Part shown: piece after piece, positions 32,182 through 40,896 of the stretch
Layout of the letters: the number at the start of each line of letters is the position of its first letter
How positions within the stretch are numbered: the first letter of the stretch is position 1
Assembly: GCF_015207105.1 (NCBI RefSeq)
Contig: NZ_JADEXO010000009.1
Location: forward strand, 1 to 64,000
Reading direction: 5' to 3'
Source: a cf. Phormidesmis sp. LEGE 11477
Lineage (GTDB): Bacteria > Cyanobacteriota > Cyanobacteriia > Phormidesmidales > Phormidesmidaceae
DNA length: 64,000 nucleotides
Made by a program: the position numbers and the translations under genes
The notes under the pieces: model-generated
The model's database searches: none
What the model saw: the letters and a program-made list of their open reading frames with translations, nothing else
What the model was told of the DNA's origin: nothing

Positions 32182-34158
32182 ATGGTAGAAACTCACGCGC
32201 AAAATGACTGCTGCGGTCATGTCCATAGTCACGGCTCAGGCGAATTTGACTTACGAAAAGAGCTGACGCCAATTGCGATCGCCACTGTCCTCTTCCTAAT
32301 TGGCCTCGTCTTTAACGAGCCGCTGCACAATACCCCTTATGCCATCGCTGAGTATGCCGTTTTAATGCCTGCTTATCTCATCAGCGGTTGGAGTGTGCTA
32401 ACCACTGCTGGGCGCAATATCTTAAGGGGGCGCGTTTTTGACGAGAACTTTTTGATGACGATTGCAACATTGGGAGCGATCGCTATTCACGAGCTGCCCG
32501 AAGCCGTTGCCGTGATGTTGTTCTTTCAGGTAGGAGAGCTATTTCAAGATTATTCTGTGGGGCGATCGCGTAAGTCCATCAAGTCGCTGCTAGAAGTGCG
32601 CCCCGACACCGCAAATCTGCAAGTGAATGGGGCCAGTGGAAAGACTATTCGTGAAGTTTCTCCAGAGTCAGTCAAGGTGGGCGATGTTGTGGTCGTTCGC
32701 CCTGGTGAGAAAGTGCCCCTGGATGGCGAAATTTTAGAAGGTAAATCTCAGGTAGACACCTCTGCCCTCACAGGAGAATCTGTGCCTCGCACGGTGCAAA
32801 CAGGTGAAACCGTACTATCTGGCATGATTAACCAGTCTGGGATGCTAACGCTCCGAGTCACTAAGCTTTTCAACGAATCTTCCATTTCAAGAATCTTAGA
32901 GCTGGTAGAAAATGCCAGTAGTAAAAAAGCGGATACTGAAAAGTTTATTACTCGCTTTGCTCGCTATTATACGCCTGTTGTTGTTTTTCTTTCGCTGGCA
33001 ATAGCCGTTTTACCACCTTTATTCATTCCTGACGCCTCACAGTCTGTGTGGACTTATCGCGCCCTCGTACTGCTGGTGATTTCCTGTCCCTGTGGCTTAG
33101 TCATCAGCATTCCACTAGGCTACTTTGGCGGCATCGGCGGCGCGGCCAAACGTGGTATTTTGGTCAAAGGTTCTACCTTTCTTGACGCGCTTACTCAAGT
33201 GAATACAGTTGTCTTCGATAAGACAGGCACGTTGACTAAGGGCAACTTTCGAGTCAGTGAAGTTATCGCTCAAAATGGATTCAAAGAACAACAGCTACTG
33301 GAACTTGCAGCTCAAGTAGAGTCTCAGTCTGACCATCCCGTTGCTCAGTCGATTCAACAAGCATACGGAAAGCCTCTCGATAGTGCTGTACTGCAAGACT
33401 ATGAAGAAATCGCCGGTCATGGTATTCGCGCTAAGGTCAACGGGCACACGGTTCTAGCAGGGAATGACCGGCTGCTACACCGAGAAAACATTCCTCACGA
33501 TGTCTGTCATGTAGACGGAACAGTCGCGCATCTAGCTGTCGATGGCATTTATGCTGGACGAATTATTATCGCTGATGAGATAAAAGAAGATGCAGTAGAA
33601 GCCATCAGCGCTTTGAAGCAACAAGGCATTCAGACCATTATGCTTACAGGCGATAGCCAGTATGTGGCTAACACCGTGGCTCAAAAGTTAGGGCTCGACC
33701 AGTACCGTGCTGAGCTGTTACCCGAAGGCAAAGTAGATGCCTTAGAAGGGTTTCTACAGTCTGCCAGTAAAGCCAAGAAGAAAGTTATTTTTGTAGGAGA
33801 CGGAATCAATGATGCGCCCGTGATTGCCAGAGCTGATGTAGGGATGGCAATGGGCGGACTGGGTTCAGATGCGGCCATTGAGACAGCGGACGTAGTGATT
33901 ATGACAGATGCGCCTGCGAAGGTGGCTGAGGCGATCGCACTAGCCCGTCGCACCCTGCGAATCGTCTGGCAGAATATAGTTCTCGCTATGGGGATAAAGG
34001 TTGTATTCATTGCCCTCGGCGCTATTGGACTAGCAACCCTTTGGGAAGCTGTGTTCGCCGATGTCGGTGTGGCACTGCTAGCTATTTTGAACGCAGGCCG
34101 CATCTTACGGGTGAAGAAAGGCAATATACAAGAAAGCTATGCATCAGCCACTCAGTGA
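32182..34158 (+). CDS. ziaA: Zinc/cadmium-exporting P1B-2-type ATPase ZiaA
   Basis: A 658-residue heavy-metal ATPase. It has CPC near residue 300 (VISCPCGLVISIPLGYFGG), DKTGTLTKGNF near 346, TGESVP, SDHPVAQS and [28 protein letters not shown] with these flanks is typical of Zn2+/Cd2+ (P1B-2) pumps. The usual N-terminal heavy-metal domain is missing; there is only a short Cys/His-rich arm (DCCGHVHSHG). It should export zinc or cadmium and is placed directly behind a ZiaR operator. The absence of the sensing domain is the one clear departure from Synechocystis ZiaA. Confidence 0.92.
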   Translation: MVETHAQNDCCGHVHSHGSGEFDLRKELTPIAIATVLFLIGLVFNEPLHNTPYAIAEYAVLMPAYLISGWSVLTTAGRNILRGRVFDENFLMTIATLGAIAIHELPEAVAVMLFFQVGELFQDYSVGRSRKSIKSLLEVRPDTANLQVNGASGKTIREVSPESVKVGDVVVVRPGEKVPLDGEILEGKSQVDTSALTGESVPRTVQTGETVLSGMINQSGMLTLRVTKLFNESSISRILELVENASSKKADTEKFITRFARYYTPVVVFLSLAIAVLPPLFIPDASQSVWTYRALVLLVISCPCGLVISIPLGYFGGIGGAAKRGILVKGSTFLDALTQVNTVVFDKTGTLTKGNFRVSEVIAQNGFKEQQLLELAAQVESQSDHPVAQSIQQAYGKPLDSAVLQDYEEIAGHGIRAKVNGHTVLAGNDRLLHRENIPHDVCHVDGTVAHLAVDGIYAGRIIIADEIKEDAVEAISALKQQGIQTIMLTGDSQYVANTVAQKLGLDQYRAELLPEGKVDALEGFLQSASKAKKKVIFVGDGINDAPVIARADVGMAMGGLGSDAAIETADVVIMTDAPAKVAEAIALARRTLRIVWQNIVLAMGIKVVFIALGAIGLATLWEAVFADVGVALLAILNAGRILRVKKGNIQESYASATQ

Positions 34159-34255
34159 AAGTTCAGATAGAGAAGTTGGCGTCCAAATCAGCGAACAGCT
34201 CACTCAAGAAGGCGATGAGGTGCTAACCCCGTTGTGGGAAAGAGATAAAGGCTAA
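34139..34255 (+). CDS. Possible 38-residue protein overlapping the end of ziaA
   Basis: An ATG at 34139, 20 bases inside ziaA in another frame, opens a 38-residue frame (ending VLTPLWERDKG). It has no recognisable family and no strong ribosome site. It may be translated by coupling to ziaA or be chance. The rest of the gap to 34381 shows nothing distinctive. Confidence 0.2.
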   Translation: MHQPLSESSDREVGVQISEQLTQEGDEVLTPLWERDKG

Positions 34256-34381
34256 TATGCTTTAACATAAGCTGAGAATCTAGTACACTTGGTAGAAATT
34301 TTCTAAGCGCTCTAGCTTGGTCAATGCCTATTTAGCTCTCTGGTTAGCCAAAGTGATACCGTTTCTCACGTACGCAAGCAT

Positions 34382-34630
34382 TTAGAATTTAGGGTAGAGC
34401 GCAGCACGAACAGTCTTCAGAGGCCAATAGATGTAGGCCATCGCTAAATGCAGACCCAGTGAACCCGATTCCCACAGTGCAACGTGCTTCTCCAAAACAT
34501 CCAACCAAGTTGAGCGAAAGATTCTTCCTGGCGTAGCAATAGGGCAGCGCTGGGCGATCGCTGATTTCTCGCGTCGATACCAAGTGATCGCCCTATTCAC
34601 CTGTTCAGCATTGGGGGGACTTTCGCTCAT
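34382..34630 (-). CDS. Hypothetical protein, 82 residues
   Basis: A small protein of unknown family with a basic N-terminal half (AITWYRREKSAIAQRC) and a C-terminal half containing a weakly hydrophobic stretch (LGLHLAMAYIYWPLK). Its ATG overlaps the TGA that ends the corrected reading of the upstream gene (ATGA), so the two form a coupled pair. That overlap is the best evidence that it is a real gene. Codon use looks similar to neighbours. Confidence 0.45.
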   Translation of the reverse strand: MSESPPNAEQVNRAITWYRREKSAIAQRCPIATPGRIFRSTWLDVLEKHVALWESGSLGLHLAMAYIYWPLKTVRAALYPKF

Positions 34631-34958
34631 TCCATCGGCTCCGTAAAGAAAGATCTGACAGCCTCTGTAATCTCATCAAAATGTAGATCGCTCTCAGCAG
34701 CAGGGGTGGCGTACTCTCCTGTATAACCAGACAATGCCCACTCAATGAAATCCGGATAGGCTCTTTAGCAGCATCATTCATCTGATTATGCTGCTCCCAA
34801 CCCAGCGGCCCTAGCGTCGTACCAATCTCGGTTCCAGCACCTAGTTCGCCCGGTGTGCAGCCTGACAGATAGCGAGCGACAAAGAATGAACTCGGCTCAG
34901 CGCTGGTCGTCAGAGTCGCCGCCTGACCAAACTCCGTTTCCTCGCAGCTAAACTTCAC
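34627..34958 (-). pseudogene. Hypothetical gene with a one-base frameshift
   Basis: The first frame (from a GTG at 34958) reads KFSCEETEFGQAATLTTSAE to WEQHNQMNDAAKEP, and then loses sense at about 34762. A shift of one base continues as YPDFIEWALSGYTGEYATP and on to EPME with a stop at 34627-34629, which overlaps the next gene's start. The hydrophilic composition on both sides and the precise overlap with the downstream gene argue that this was one gene of about 110-125 codons. Upstream of the GTG the frame stays open for 21 codons (for example VRKPVFTFGRSGDLV) without an ATG. Family unknown. Confidence 0.5.
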
Positions 34959-35293
34959 TAGATCGCCAGAGCGACCGAAGGTAAATACCGGCTTCCTAAC
35001 GATGTCTTTACCTTCACTCTATTGGCCAAGCTCTGCTGTTAACAATGCTCTTTTCTTCTTGTAGACACGTAGCCGCTAGCTATCGCTCAATGTCGCTCAA
35101 CCGACTTTCTTTAGCTATTGCCTCAGCTTCGCGCTCGATGTTCGGTTCTTCTACAATCGCAGTATCTGTTAAATCAAGGTTAGAACGGACAGTTGATCAC
35201 GTTTCTTCCTGTCAACCTGTTTTCTTACAAGTGCATGACAAGTGCAACACACTTGTCATGTATAGAGTTTCAAGGCTAAAGCGTGATCAACAA
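34959..35293. repeat. Intergenic region with nested inverted repeats downstream of parR
   Basis: No gene is supported here. CATGACAAGTG-CAACA-CACTTGTCATG (35234-35260) is a perfect 11-bp hairpin. Around it, TTGATCACG (35193-35201) and CGTGATCAA (35282-35290) form an outer pair, the right arm ending 3 bases before the parR stop. It could be the terminator of the par operon, lacking a T-run, or a protein-binding site of the partition system. Confidence 0.55.
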
Positions 35294-35596
35294 TTACTCA
35301 GAAGAACCGAAGCTGCTAAACATGTTTTCCATATCCATATCACCATCATTACTCGAACTGGATACAACTACATTATCTACTTGAGTAGAGGATAAAACAG
35401 ACGTCGGTGGTGATGCTGGAGAATCAGAGAGTGAGTCTAGAAGAGCAGCTACTGCCATATCAAAAGACTGTGTGACATCACCTTTTAATCCTGGTATTGC
35501 TCTCCATACTTTTTCTAGCTGCGACCAGCGAAACTCGTTGTTCCTGACAGTCAGATTCTTTGGTCTAGGTGTGCCTTCACTTCGCTTCTTAGGCAT
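35294..35596 (-). CDS. ParR-like small partner of the plasmid actin
   Basis: A 100-residue protein starting at the ATG at 35596, which overlaps the 3' end of parM by 8 bases (ATGCCTAA). The N-terminal half is basic (MPKKRSEGTPRPKNLTVRNN) with FRWSQLEKVWRAIPGLKG and FDMAVAALLDSL helices, suited to DNA binding. The C-terminal half is Ser/Asp/Met-rich and acidic (DNVVVSSSSNDGDMDMENMF), the kind of tail that ParR proteins use to hook the actin filament. Sequence similarity to known ParR is not visible; the call rests on size, charge pattern and position. Confidence 0.55.
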   Translation of the reverse strand: MPKKRSEGTPRPKNLTVRNNEFRWSQLEKVWRAIPGLKGDVTQSFDMAVAALLDSLSDSPASPPTSVLSSTQVDNVVVSSSSNDGDMDMENMFSSFGSSE

Positions 35597-36731
35597 GTGC
35601 CGGTGCCTCCGTCTTAACCATCGCTCGCTTAGCTCTGGCGGCTTCGGCTCTGGCAATACGCTTAGTTTCTAGCTCTTGATAATTCGGCAAGTTGATCCGC
35701 TCCTTGCTGACTATTTCTGACATTGTAAGCACGTTAGCGTAGTCCGCATCCTGATCAGCGCCAATGATGTGGATGCCAGACTGTGATAGCTGTTGCTGTT
35801 CTTTAGGTGATAAGACTTTTTCCAGCAAGCAGCTACCGCCACCAATGAGCGCATAGACGCGATCGCCCAGGGTAAAAACATCGTTGCGTCGCTTCTGCTC
35901 GACATCTAAAGCTTTAGCAGTGTTGGCAACAATATTTAGACTCTTCTTCATCGTGCCGCGCAAATGCTTTTCCAAGCTAAACCCAGCAAAGTCCCATTTT
36001 GCCTGCCCTAGAATCACCGATAGCTGTTCAGGTGTAGGAATGTTGTTGCGCTTTAACTTTCGTGCTTCGTTGATAAAAGAATCGCTTTGCAGCGCGTCAC
36101 TGATCCAGTAGTTGGCACCCCCACGATCTCCGCCGTGAGCATTGACTGTAGCAATACCGCCATCTGGTTTTCTGATTGCGCCCTGGATAGTGCCACTGCC
36201 AAAGTCGATGATGCCGTTGTAGTCAGGGTTGACCATCAAATAGGTACGGCCCTCTGGCACGACACAGAAGCGCTGAAAGTGAGGATTAATAGTGTCACCC
36301 TCACTGGTGGTGAAGCCGTCACCGATTGCGCGGAGTTCTTTGTACAGTGCTTTTGTGGTCGCATCGGTGACGAAAGGCGTACTCACCGCGATGTCTACCG
36401 TAGGGCTGACAAAGCTTATCCCTGAGTCCTTTTTTACGATTGCAATGAGAGAGGCCACGGTAGCTGCTACGTTCTCTAGCTTGTCGCCATCGGCTAGCGG
36501 CATGTGCAGCTCAGCACCTTCGATCATTAGCGCCCTGTTGCCACAGTAAAAAATGCCTCTACGCTTCGGAATAATTACACCTTCAGCAGCTTTCGCCTGG
36601 GTATTAGCAATCATTGAAGAGAATTTGTATCTTTTCTCGGTGATGATGTTGCGTCCCCGATAAACCTTCACGAATGCTTTTGTGAGCAAGTTTCCTCGGT
36701 CTAAATTTATTTGCAATCTAATTTCAGCCAT
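35589..36731 (-). CDS. parM: ParM/StbA-type plasmid-segregating actin
   Basis: A 380-residue actin-fold ATPase. Phosphate-1 region LDRGNLLTKAFVKVYRG, phosphate-2 region GIIDFGSGTIQGA and adenosine loop YALIGGGSCLLEKVL are in the right order and spacing for ParM-like proteins. PTVDIAVSTPF and NAHGGDRGGANY fall between. It polymerises to push plasmid copies apart, with a ParR partner bound to a centromere. The ATG is preceded by GGAAGGA on the minus strand. The next gene overlaps its stop by 8 bases. The upstream region has repeats suited to parC. This is strong evidence that the window is from a plasmid. Confidence 0.85.
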   Translation of the reverse strand: MAEIRLQINLDRGNLLTKAFVKVYRGRNIITEKRYKFSSMIANTQAKAAEGVIIPKRRGIFYCGNRALMIEGAELHMPLADGDKLENVAATVASLIAIVKKDSGISFVSPTVDIAVSTPFVTDATTKALYKELRAIGDGFTTSEGDTINPHFQRFCVVPEGRTYLMVNPDYNGIIDFGSGTIQGAIRKPDGGIATVNAHGGDRGGANYWISDALQSDSFINEARKLKRNNIPTPEQLSVILGQAKWDFAGFSLEKHLRGTMKKSLNIVANTAKALDVEQKRRNDVFTLGDRVYALIGGGSCLLEKVLSPKEQQQLSQSGIHIIGADQDADYANVLTMSEIVSKERINLPNYQELETKRIARAEAARAKRAMVKTEAPAHA

Positions 36732-36926
36732 TAGTCCTTCCTTTAAGGTGTTTTTGATATAACGCTTCGGTCACGCTGATACAAACTTTTTCTTTGCACG
36801 ACGCTTATACAACTCTTGCAGTGCAAATTACTCTTGAATCACTCTTGTATTGCACTTGCAGGGCGCTAATAATTTGTGACTCAGCGTGATTCAAACTTTT
36901 CAAAATGCAGGCGAGAAGATTTGTCG
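36732..36926. repeat. Repeat-rich region upstream of parM, centromere (parC) candidate
   Basis: Three direct copies of ACTCTTG lie at 36813-36819, 36831-36837 and 36842-36848. A longer direct repeat, TGAT[AT]CAAACTTTT, occurs near 36777 and 36887. TTGCAGTGCAA (from 36818) and TTGCACTTGCA (from 36851) add a mixed inverted/direct element. ParMRC systems place iteron-like parC repeats just upstream of parM, where ParR binds and also represses the operon. Confidence 0.55.
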
Positions 36927-37574
36927 TCACTCTCTGACAGTCGGTTGAAATTTTCCAGCCTTACCAATCGCGCCGCCCGCACCCCGCGTTCCTGGATAGC
37001 ACTCAGCGAGGTTGCCAAGCACTCCCTGTTTCACGTAGGGCGAGTCTGGTTCCATTTGATTGACGACCGCAGTGAAACCTAAGTCACCATCGTCAAAACA
37101 ATCGACTGCCACTCTCGTTGTTGTTATGACCGCTTCCCCAGGTGAGTGCGGAAGAAACGACGCAGCCAGCGCTTGAGACGCAATTACTTTATAGTCCCTT
37201 GCAGTCTCTCTATCCTGTTCGGCCTCAGCCAGCAGTCTTGCAGTCTTTTCGATTTGATAGCGCTGTTGCCACGCCTGAAACTCAGGAGAGCCGAGCTTAT
37301 CCCACAGCGTCGTTGCTTCGGCTACTGGCCCCGGCTGAGGCGATGTCACTGGCACTGACTGAGCAGCAGAAAACCAACCAGCGCACAGAGCAGTCCCGCC
37401 ATACAACAGACCGAATGCAACATTCAGCAAGCGTAATCGCCTGACTCTCTTCTGGCTGAGTTGTTCTTTCTTAAAGGGCTTGGTTTTTTCCCCTTCAGTC
37501 GGCTTCAGATATTTGAATCCAAGACGCGAGGATTTGTCCGGGGGTTTGAGGGCAATCATGATTAAGCTATCCAT
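36927..37574 (-). CDS. Hypothetical single-pass membrane protein
   Basis: A 215-residue protein (210 if the second ATG at 37559 is used). A basic cytoplasmic start is followed by one membrane helix (LLNVAFGLLYGGTALCAGWF, about residues 49-68), then a Pro-rich linker, a charged helix (WQQRYQIEKTARLLAEAEQD) and a C-terminal domain with two cysteines (VAVDCFDDGDLG, LAECYPGTRGAGG). No family is recognised. It is the last gene of the minus-strand operon and overlaps or abuts the lysozyme/M23 gene, so it is probably part of the same envelope structure. Confidence 0.6.
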   Translation of the reverse strand: MDSLIMIALKPPDKSSRLGFKYLKPTEGEKTKPFKKEQLSQKRVRRLRLLNVAFGLLYGGTALCAGWFSAAQSVPVTSPQPGPVAEATTLWDKLGSPEFQAWQQRYQIEKTARLLAEAEQDRETARDYKVIASQALAASFLPHSPGEAVITTTRVAVDCFDDGDLGFTAVVNQMEPDSPYVKQGVLGNLAECYPGTRGAGGAIGKAGKFQPTVRE

Positions 37575-38599
37575 TGAGACATCATTAAGTAGCGGTAGGG
37601 GTCAAACAGACCACCCCCGCACCAGCCACCTACGTGCAGGTGCGGCCCGGTCACGGTGCCAGTCGCACCTGCAAGGCCCAGCACATCACCAGCGGCCAGC
37701 GCATCACCTTCGGCGCACTCAAACTTAGAGAGATGACAAAAGCTCAGCTCTAACTCTGGGAAATTCAAAGGTTGAAGCACAACGTGCAGTCCAGCGCGGC
37801 CATCCTCAGCGACCTTCAAAACTTGAGATCGCTCCGGCACAAACACAGGTTCGCCGACAGCAGCCGCTAGATCAACGCCGCCATGCAACCGCCCCCAGCG
37901 TGGCCCCATCGGAGAGGTGACCGACAGCGAATTCAGTACCGGCGAAAGATTGCGCCGATAGCCGCACTGTCCCCATAGCGCCCACTGAAAAGCTGTCCAG
38001 ATCTTCCACAGTGGCTTCGTGCTTTGGCCGGTCGCCGCGCCGATGTCATGCCCTGGAAACGAGGCCCATTCAATCGAGTCAGCAAATACTGCTTTCTGAA
38101 AAGCGCCGTAATCAACGCTCAGATGGCCTTTCAACACGCGGCACCCATCTAATAGATGTTGATGCCCGCCAGCATCCCAACTCAGCGCCAAGGCGCATCT
38201 ATCCTGATTAGCTGGCGAGAAGTCAGGCTCATCAACCAGCCAAATATCAGGGTGCTTCAATCGGCACTTATCCCAGGTAGGAGAAAGAATCTGGTAAGGG
38301 CCGCTGGCATTCGATACTTTGTCAGTGCCAGGAATCGGTGACTCTGCTCGCTTGCGTGGGTGATCGTCAAAGCCCTCGAAGCGCTTGTATCGGTAAGCAA
38401 TCTGATAGGCTTCTTTGCCGTACCCGATTAGCCCCTCAGCACTGGTGATCGCATACAACCAACTGCGGCCCGTCAGCCAATATAGGTCGTCTTCATCCAA
38501 GCTCATCTTTGCCGCCAGTGCGCCGCCGTTCCGCCCTGCTGGTATGAACACACCAGCGCTCACTAACCCTGCCATCGTCAGAAACTGTCTCCTTTTCAT
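37562..38599 (-). CDS. Exported lysozyme-like/M23 peptidase fusion
   Basis: A 345-residue cell-wall enzyme. An Arg-Arg export signal (KRRQFLTMAGLVSAGVFI) is followed by a lysozyme-fold domain (about 40-180; ITSAEGLIGYGKEA with a catalytic-type glutamate, NASGPYQILSPTWDKC). A C-terminal LytM/M23 metallopeptidase domain has HGGVDLAAAVG (HxxxD) and GPHLHVGG (HxH), so all zinc ligands are kept. It should cut both glycan strands and peptide bridges, as VirB1-type proteins do when a secretion channel crosses the wall. It overlaps the upstream P-loop gene at one base and the downstream gene by 13. A second fusion of the same design lies in the conjugation operon at 57796. Confidence 0.8.
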   Translation of the reverse strand: MKRRQFLTMAGLVSAGVFIPAGRNGGALAAKMSLDEDDLYWLTGRSWLYAITSAEGLIGYGKEAYQIAYRYKRFEGFDDHPRKRAESPIPGTDKVSNASGPYQILSPTWDKCRLKHPDIWLVDEPDFSPANQDRCALALSWDAGGHQHLLDGCRVLKGHLSVDYGAFQKAVFADSIEWASFPGHDIGAATGQSTKPLWKIWTAFQWALWGQCGYRRNLSPVLNSLSVTSPMGPRWGRLHGGVDLAAAVGEPVFVPERSQVLKVAEDGRAGLHVVLQPLNFPELELSFCHLSKFECAEGDALAAGDVLGLAGATGTVTGPHLHVGGWCGGGLFDPYRYLMMSQWIA

Positions 38600-39774
38600 C
38601 AGCTTCCCCTCCGTGCTTTGTACATCTCACCAAGATTGAGATCTTCATCTCTGAAATCTTTTAGCTCACCTAAACGCGGCACACCTGAAAGCGCCAAAAC
38701 CACGGGTAAGCCTAATGTCTTAGCCTCAGATAACAACGATTTGAGCGCCTTGCGTTCGCTCAAATCAGGAATACGATTAGCGTTAGTCAAGAGCGCATCA
38801 ACAGCGCGATAGCCGCCGATACCAGGACTATGAACCGCGCCCAACGCAAACAGTCGCGCAGTGTCCAAGGCTGTCTGGCTGATGCCCATGTTCTTGATGC
38901 GATCTCCGCTTACCACCACCGTCACGCCCACCTTCGGGCCACTGGCTAAGCAGTATTTGAAATCAGCTAAGAGCTGGGCCGCATGAGGATGCTGTTGTAT
39001 TTGCGTGGAGGTGAATCTCTCCAGCGCTTCTGATACGAGCTGCCAACCGTTGACCGCTAGAAAATATGTAGGCCAGCAGCTCGAACCTAATGATCTTGAC
39101 CGCTGCTTGATTGTTCTTTGCGCGTGACGCTGCTGGATCTCTTTGGCAATCTGTCCGATGTAGTCAGCGGCCAGCTCCAGGAACTTTGTGTCTCGCGATG
39201 ATAAAACAGCCAATGTATTAGGAACCGCCGCTAGCCCCCGCCAATCTGGTTCGCCGACGAAATCCAGCACCGTGATACTGATACCTGGGCACGGATGACG
39301 CAGCGCGGCACCAATCAGCGCCTGTATCAAAGTGGTGAGTCCAGTGCCAGAATCGCCTAGTAGCACGGCGGCATAGGCATCTGGCGATAGTGCCAACTCT
39401 AAGAAAAGGTTCTCAGGGTGCAGGTTTGGCACTGAAGATCCCAGCGCTTCCGGTATCTCCTCACGCTCAATCCGCTCTGGCTGTTTTATCGTGATTGCGC
39501 CGTCACCAAAGCCGTACCGAGCCAGCAGATTCATCAGCTTCTCTGCACTATCGGAATCACCTTCATAAACGATATCCGTAGCGATCGCTCGCACATTCTT
39601 GTAGTCAGCCGACCGCTCGCGCAGTTCCAACGCCAGCGTCGCCGCTTCTACCTCCACATCCTTATCTGTCTCACTCATCCGCTTGACTGCTTTTATCAAC
39701 AGTTCAGGTAAAGGCGAGATGACAGGCGCTTCTACACTAGGTTTCCGGTTGAGGAGTTTTGCCAACAAGCTCAT
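38599..39774 (-). CDS. P-loop NTPase-like protein lacking the Walker A lysine
   Basis: A 391-residue protein of FtsK/HerA-like appearance. The loop AVLLGDSGTGLTTLIQALIG (from about 136) has the shape of Walker A (GxxxxGKT), but the lysine is leucine (Leu146). A strand ending in aspartate follows (ISITVLDFVGEPDWRGL), as in Walker B or the HerA pattern. VGVTVVVSGDRIKNMG and TLGLPVVLALSGVP look like later core strands. Loss of the lysine usually abolishes hydrolysis, so this may be a structural paralogue that still binds nucleotide or DNA. Its start overlaps the upstream gene by four bases. Family assignment is tentative. Confidence 0.55.
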   Translation of the reverse strand: MSLLAKLLNRKPSVEAPVISPLPELLIKAVKRMSETDKDVEVEAATLALELRERSADYKNVRAIATDIVYEGDSDSAEKLMNLLARYGFGDGAITIKQPERIEREEIPEALGSSVPNLHPENLFLELALSPDAYAAVLLGDSGTGLTTLIQALIGAALRHPCPGISITVLDFVGEPDWRGLAAVPNTLAVLSSRDTKFLELAADYIGQIAKEIQQRHAQRTIKQRSRSLGSSCWPTYFLAVNGWQLVSEALERFTSTQIQQHPHAAQLLADFKYCLASGPKVGVTVVVSGDRIKNMGISQTALDTARLFALGAVHSPGIGGYRAVDALLTNANRIPDLSERKALKSLLSEAKTLGLPVVLALSGVPRLGELKDFRDEDLNLGEMYKARRGS

Positions 39775-40403
39775 TTGATAGCCCCCTCTGACAGTGGCAG
39801 CTTTGCGGGCTGTCCAGCCTTGTCGCTGGCGTCTGCTGGCGAGTCGTTACTGGAGAGATTCTCAGATTCAGTCGGGACGGTAGTCTCTTCTACAGGCTCA
39901 ACCAAAGCGGGCGAATCGTTTGTGACAAAACGCTGATAGATGCGGTCAGGCACCTCGAAACGAATGCAGGCATACAAAATTCCGAAACCGACAACACCGC
40001 CCACACCAATCGGTATGAGCCACTGACGATCTAGACACCATTGATCAGCCTGCTCGCATAGGTTCACGAGCCTGTCCCATAGCGATCGTTGCCGATAGCG
40101 ACCCAGACTGGCATCAAAAATCATGGTTTGTGCCTTAGCCACTGAACCTGTAGGTGGTGCCACTTGAATCTTCGCTGGCCTGTTTCCTACAGGCGATTCT
40201 GGCGCTATTGATGGCGCGGGAGCAGCAGGTGCAATCTGCTTGGGTTCTGGTACTACTGGCGATCGAAAAGCCGCAGGCACCGCGCCGAAATCTACGGGCG
40301 CTGGCATCGCAGCCGGAGCTGCTGCAATCGCTCGCATGACGATAGGCAACGCCTTTGCCGACTCTTCAGCAGACAGAGAGATTTTGACAAACTGAATATC
40401 CAT
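39771..40403 (-). CDS. Hypothetical membrane protein with Pro/Ala-rich arm
   Basis: A 210-residue protein. A Pro/Ala-rich N-terminal half (about 25-90; for example PKQIAPAAPAPSIAPESPVG) is followed by a short amphipathic segment (LWDRLVNLCEQADQWCLDR), one membrane helix (WLIPIGVGGVVGFGILYACI, about 128-147) and an acidic C-terminal tail. No family is recognised. Its stop overlaps the P-loop gene start (ATGA), so they are translated together. The Pro-rich spacer next to one helix is typical of envelope-spanning machine components. Confidence 0.58.
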   Translation of the reverse strand: MDIQFVKISLSAEESAKALPIVMRAIAAAPAAMPAPVDFGAVPAAFRSPVVPEPKQIAPAAPAPSIAPESPVGNRPAKIQVAPPTGSVAKAQTMIFDASLGRYRQRSLWDRLVNLCEQADQWCLDRQWLIPIGVGGVVGFGILYACIRFEVPDRIYQRFVTNDSPALVEPVEETTVPTESENLSSNDSPADASDKAGQPAKLPLSEGAIK

Positions 40404-40405
40404 AG

Positions 40406-40861
40406 CTAGTCAAACCCCTTGCCTAGAAAGGTTTGCGGGAGCTTCGAGCTAGTTGCTTGCTGTAGGGTGATAGAAAACTGATCGGCAGATTGCGCCATTG
40501 CCCCGGCCACGCACTCAACGGCTTGCAGGTGCGCCAAGCTGTTATCGAGCGCAATGGTCACATCCGCCGCAAAACGTCTTGGGGAAGTCGCCAGCTCTGA
40601 CGGAACTCTTCGGTGCTGATCGTCTCGCTTAGACACCGCGCCCCCTACCAAAGCCCCAGCGACGGGTGACAGCGCATATAGCTTTTTATTCTCAACGCCA
40701 ATCAAGGTGATCGCACCCGCCATCAGCCCACTGCCTACTAAGCCGTAGATAAAATAGTCGCGCCAATTCTTAGCGGCTGAATCGTGCATGGCAGTATCAA
40801 TAGGATCGGTAAATTGCTTTCGGTAGCGGCCTAAATGCGCGATACGCGCAGCAGCGGCCAC
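40406..40861 (-). CDS. Hypothetical protein with two membrane segments
   Basis: A 151-residue protein starting at GTG 40861. Two hydrophobic segments (YFIYGLVGSGLMAGAITLIG and LYALSPVAGALVGGAV) form a hairpin, followed by a soluble helical part. The same frame is open upstream without a start, giving a coherent helix (LRLVRLAEQLRNSPSPQQRR, then ELNAEQAAEDLRIS). The true start may therefore lie inside the preceding gene at a non-standard codon, or the two may be linked by slippage. No family is recognised. It lies 2 bases before the next gene. Confidence 0.5.
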   Translation of the reverse strand: MAAAARIAHLGRYRKQFTDPIDTAMHDSAAKNWRDYFIYGLVGSGLMAGAITLIGVENKKLYALSPVAGALVGGAVSKRDDQHRRVPSELATSPRRFAADVTIALDNSLAHLQAVECVAGAMAQSADQFSITLQQATSSKLPQTFLGKGFD

Positions 40862-40896
40862 AGAGATTCGTAGATCCTCAGCAGCCTGCTCAGCAT

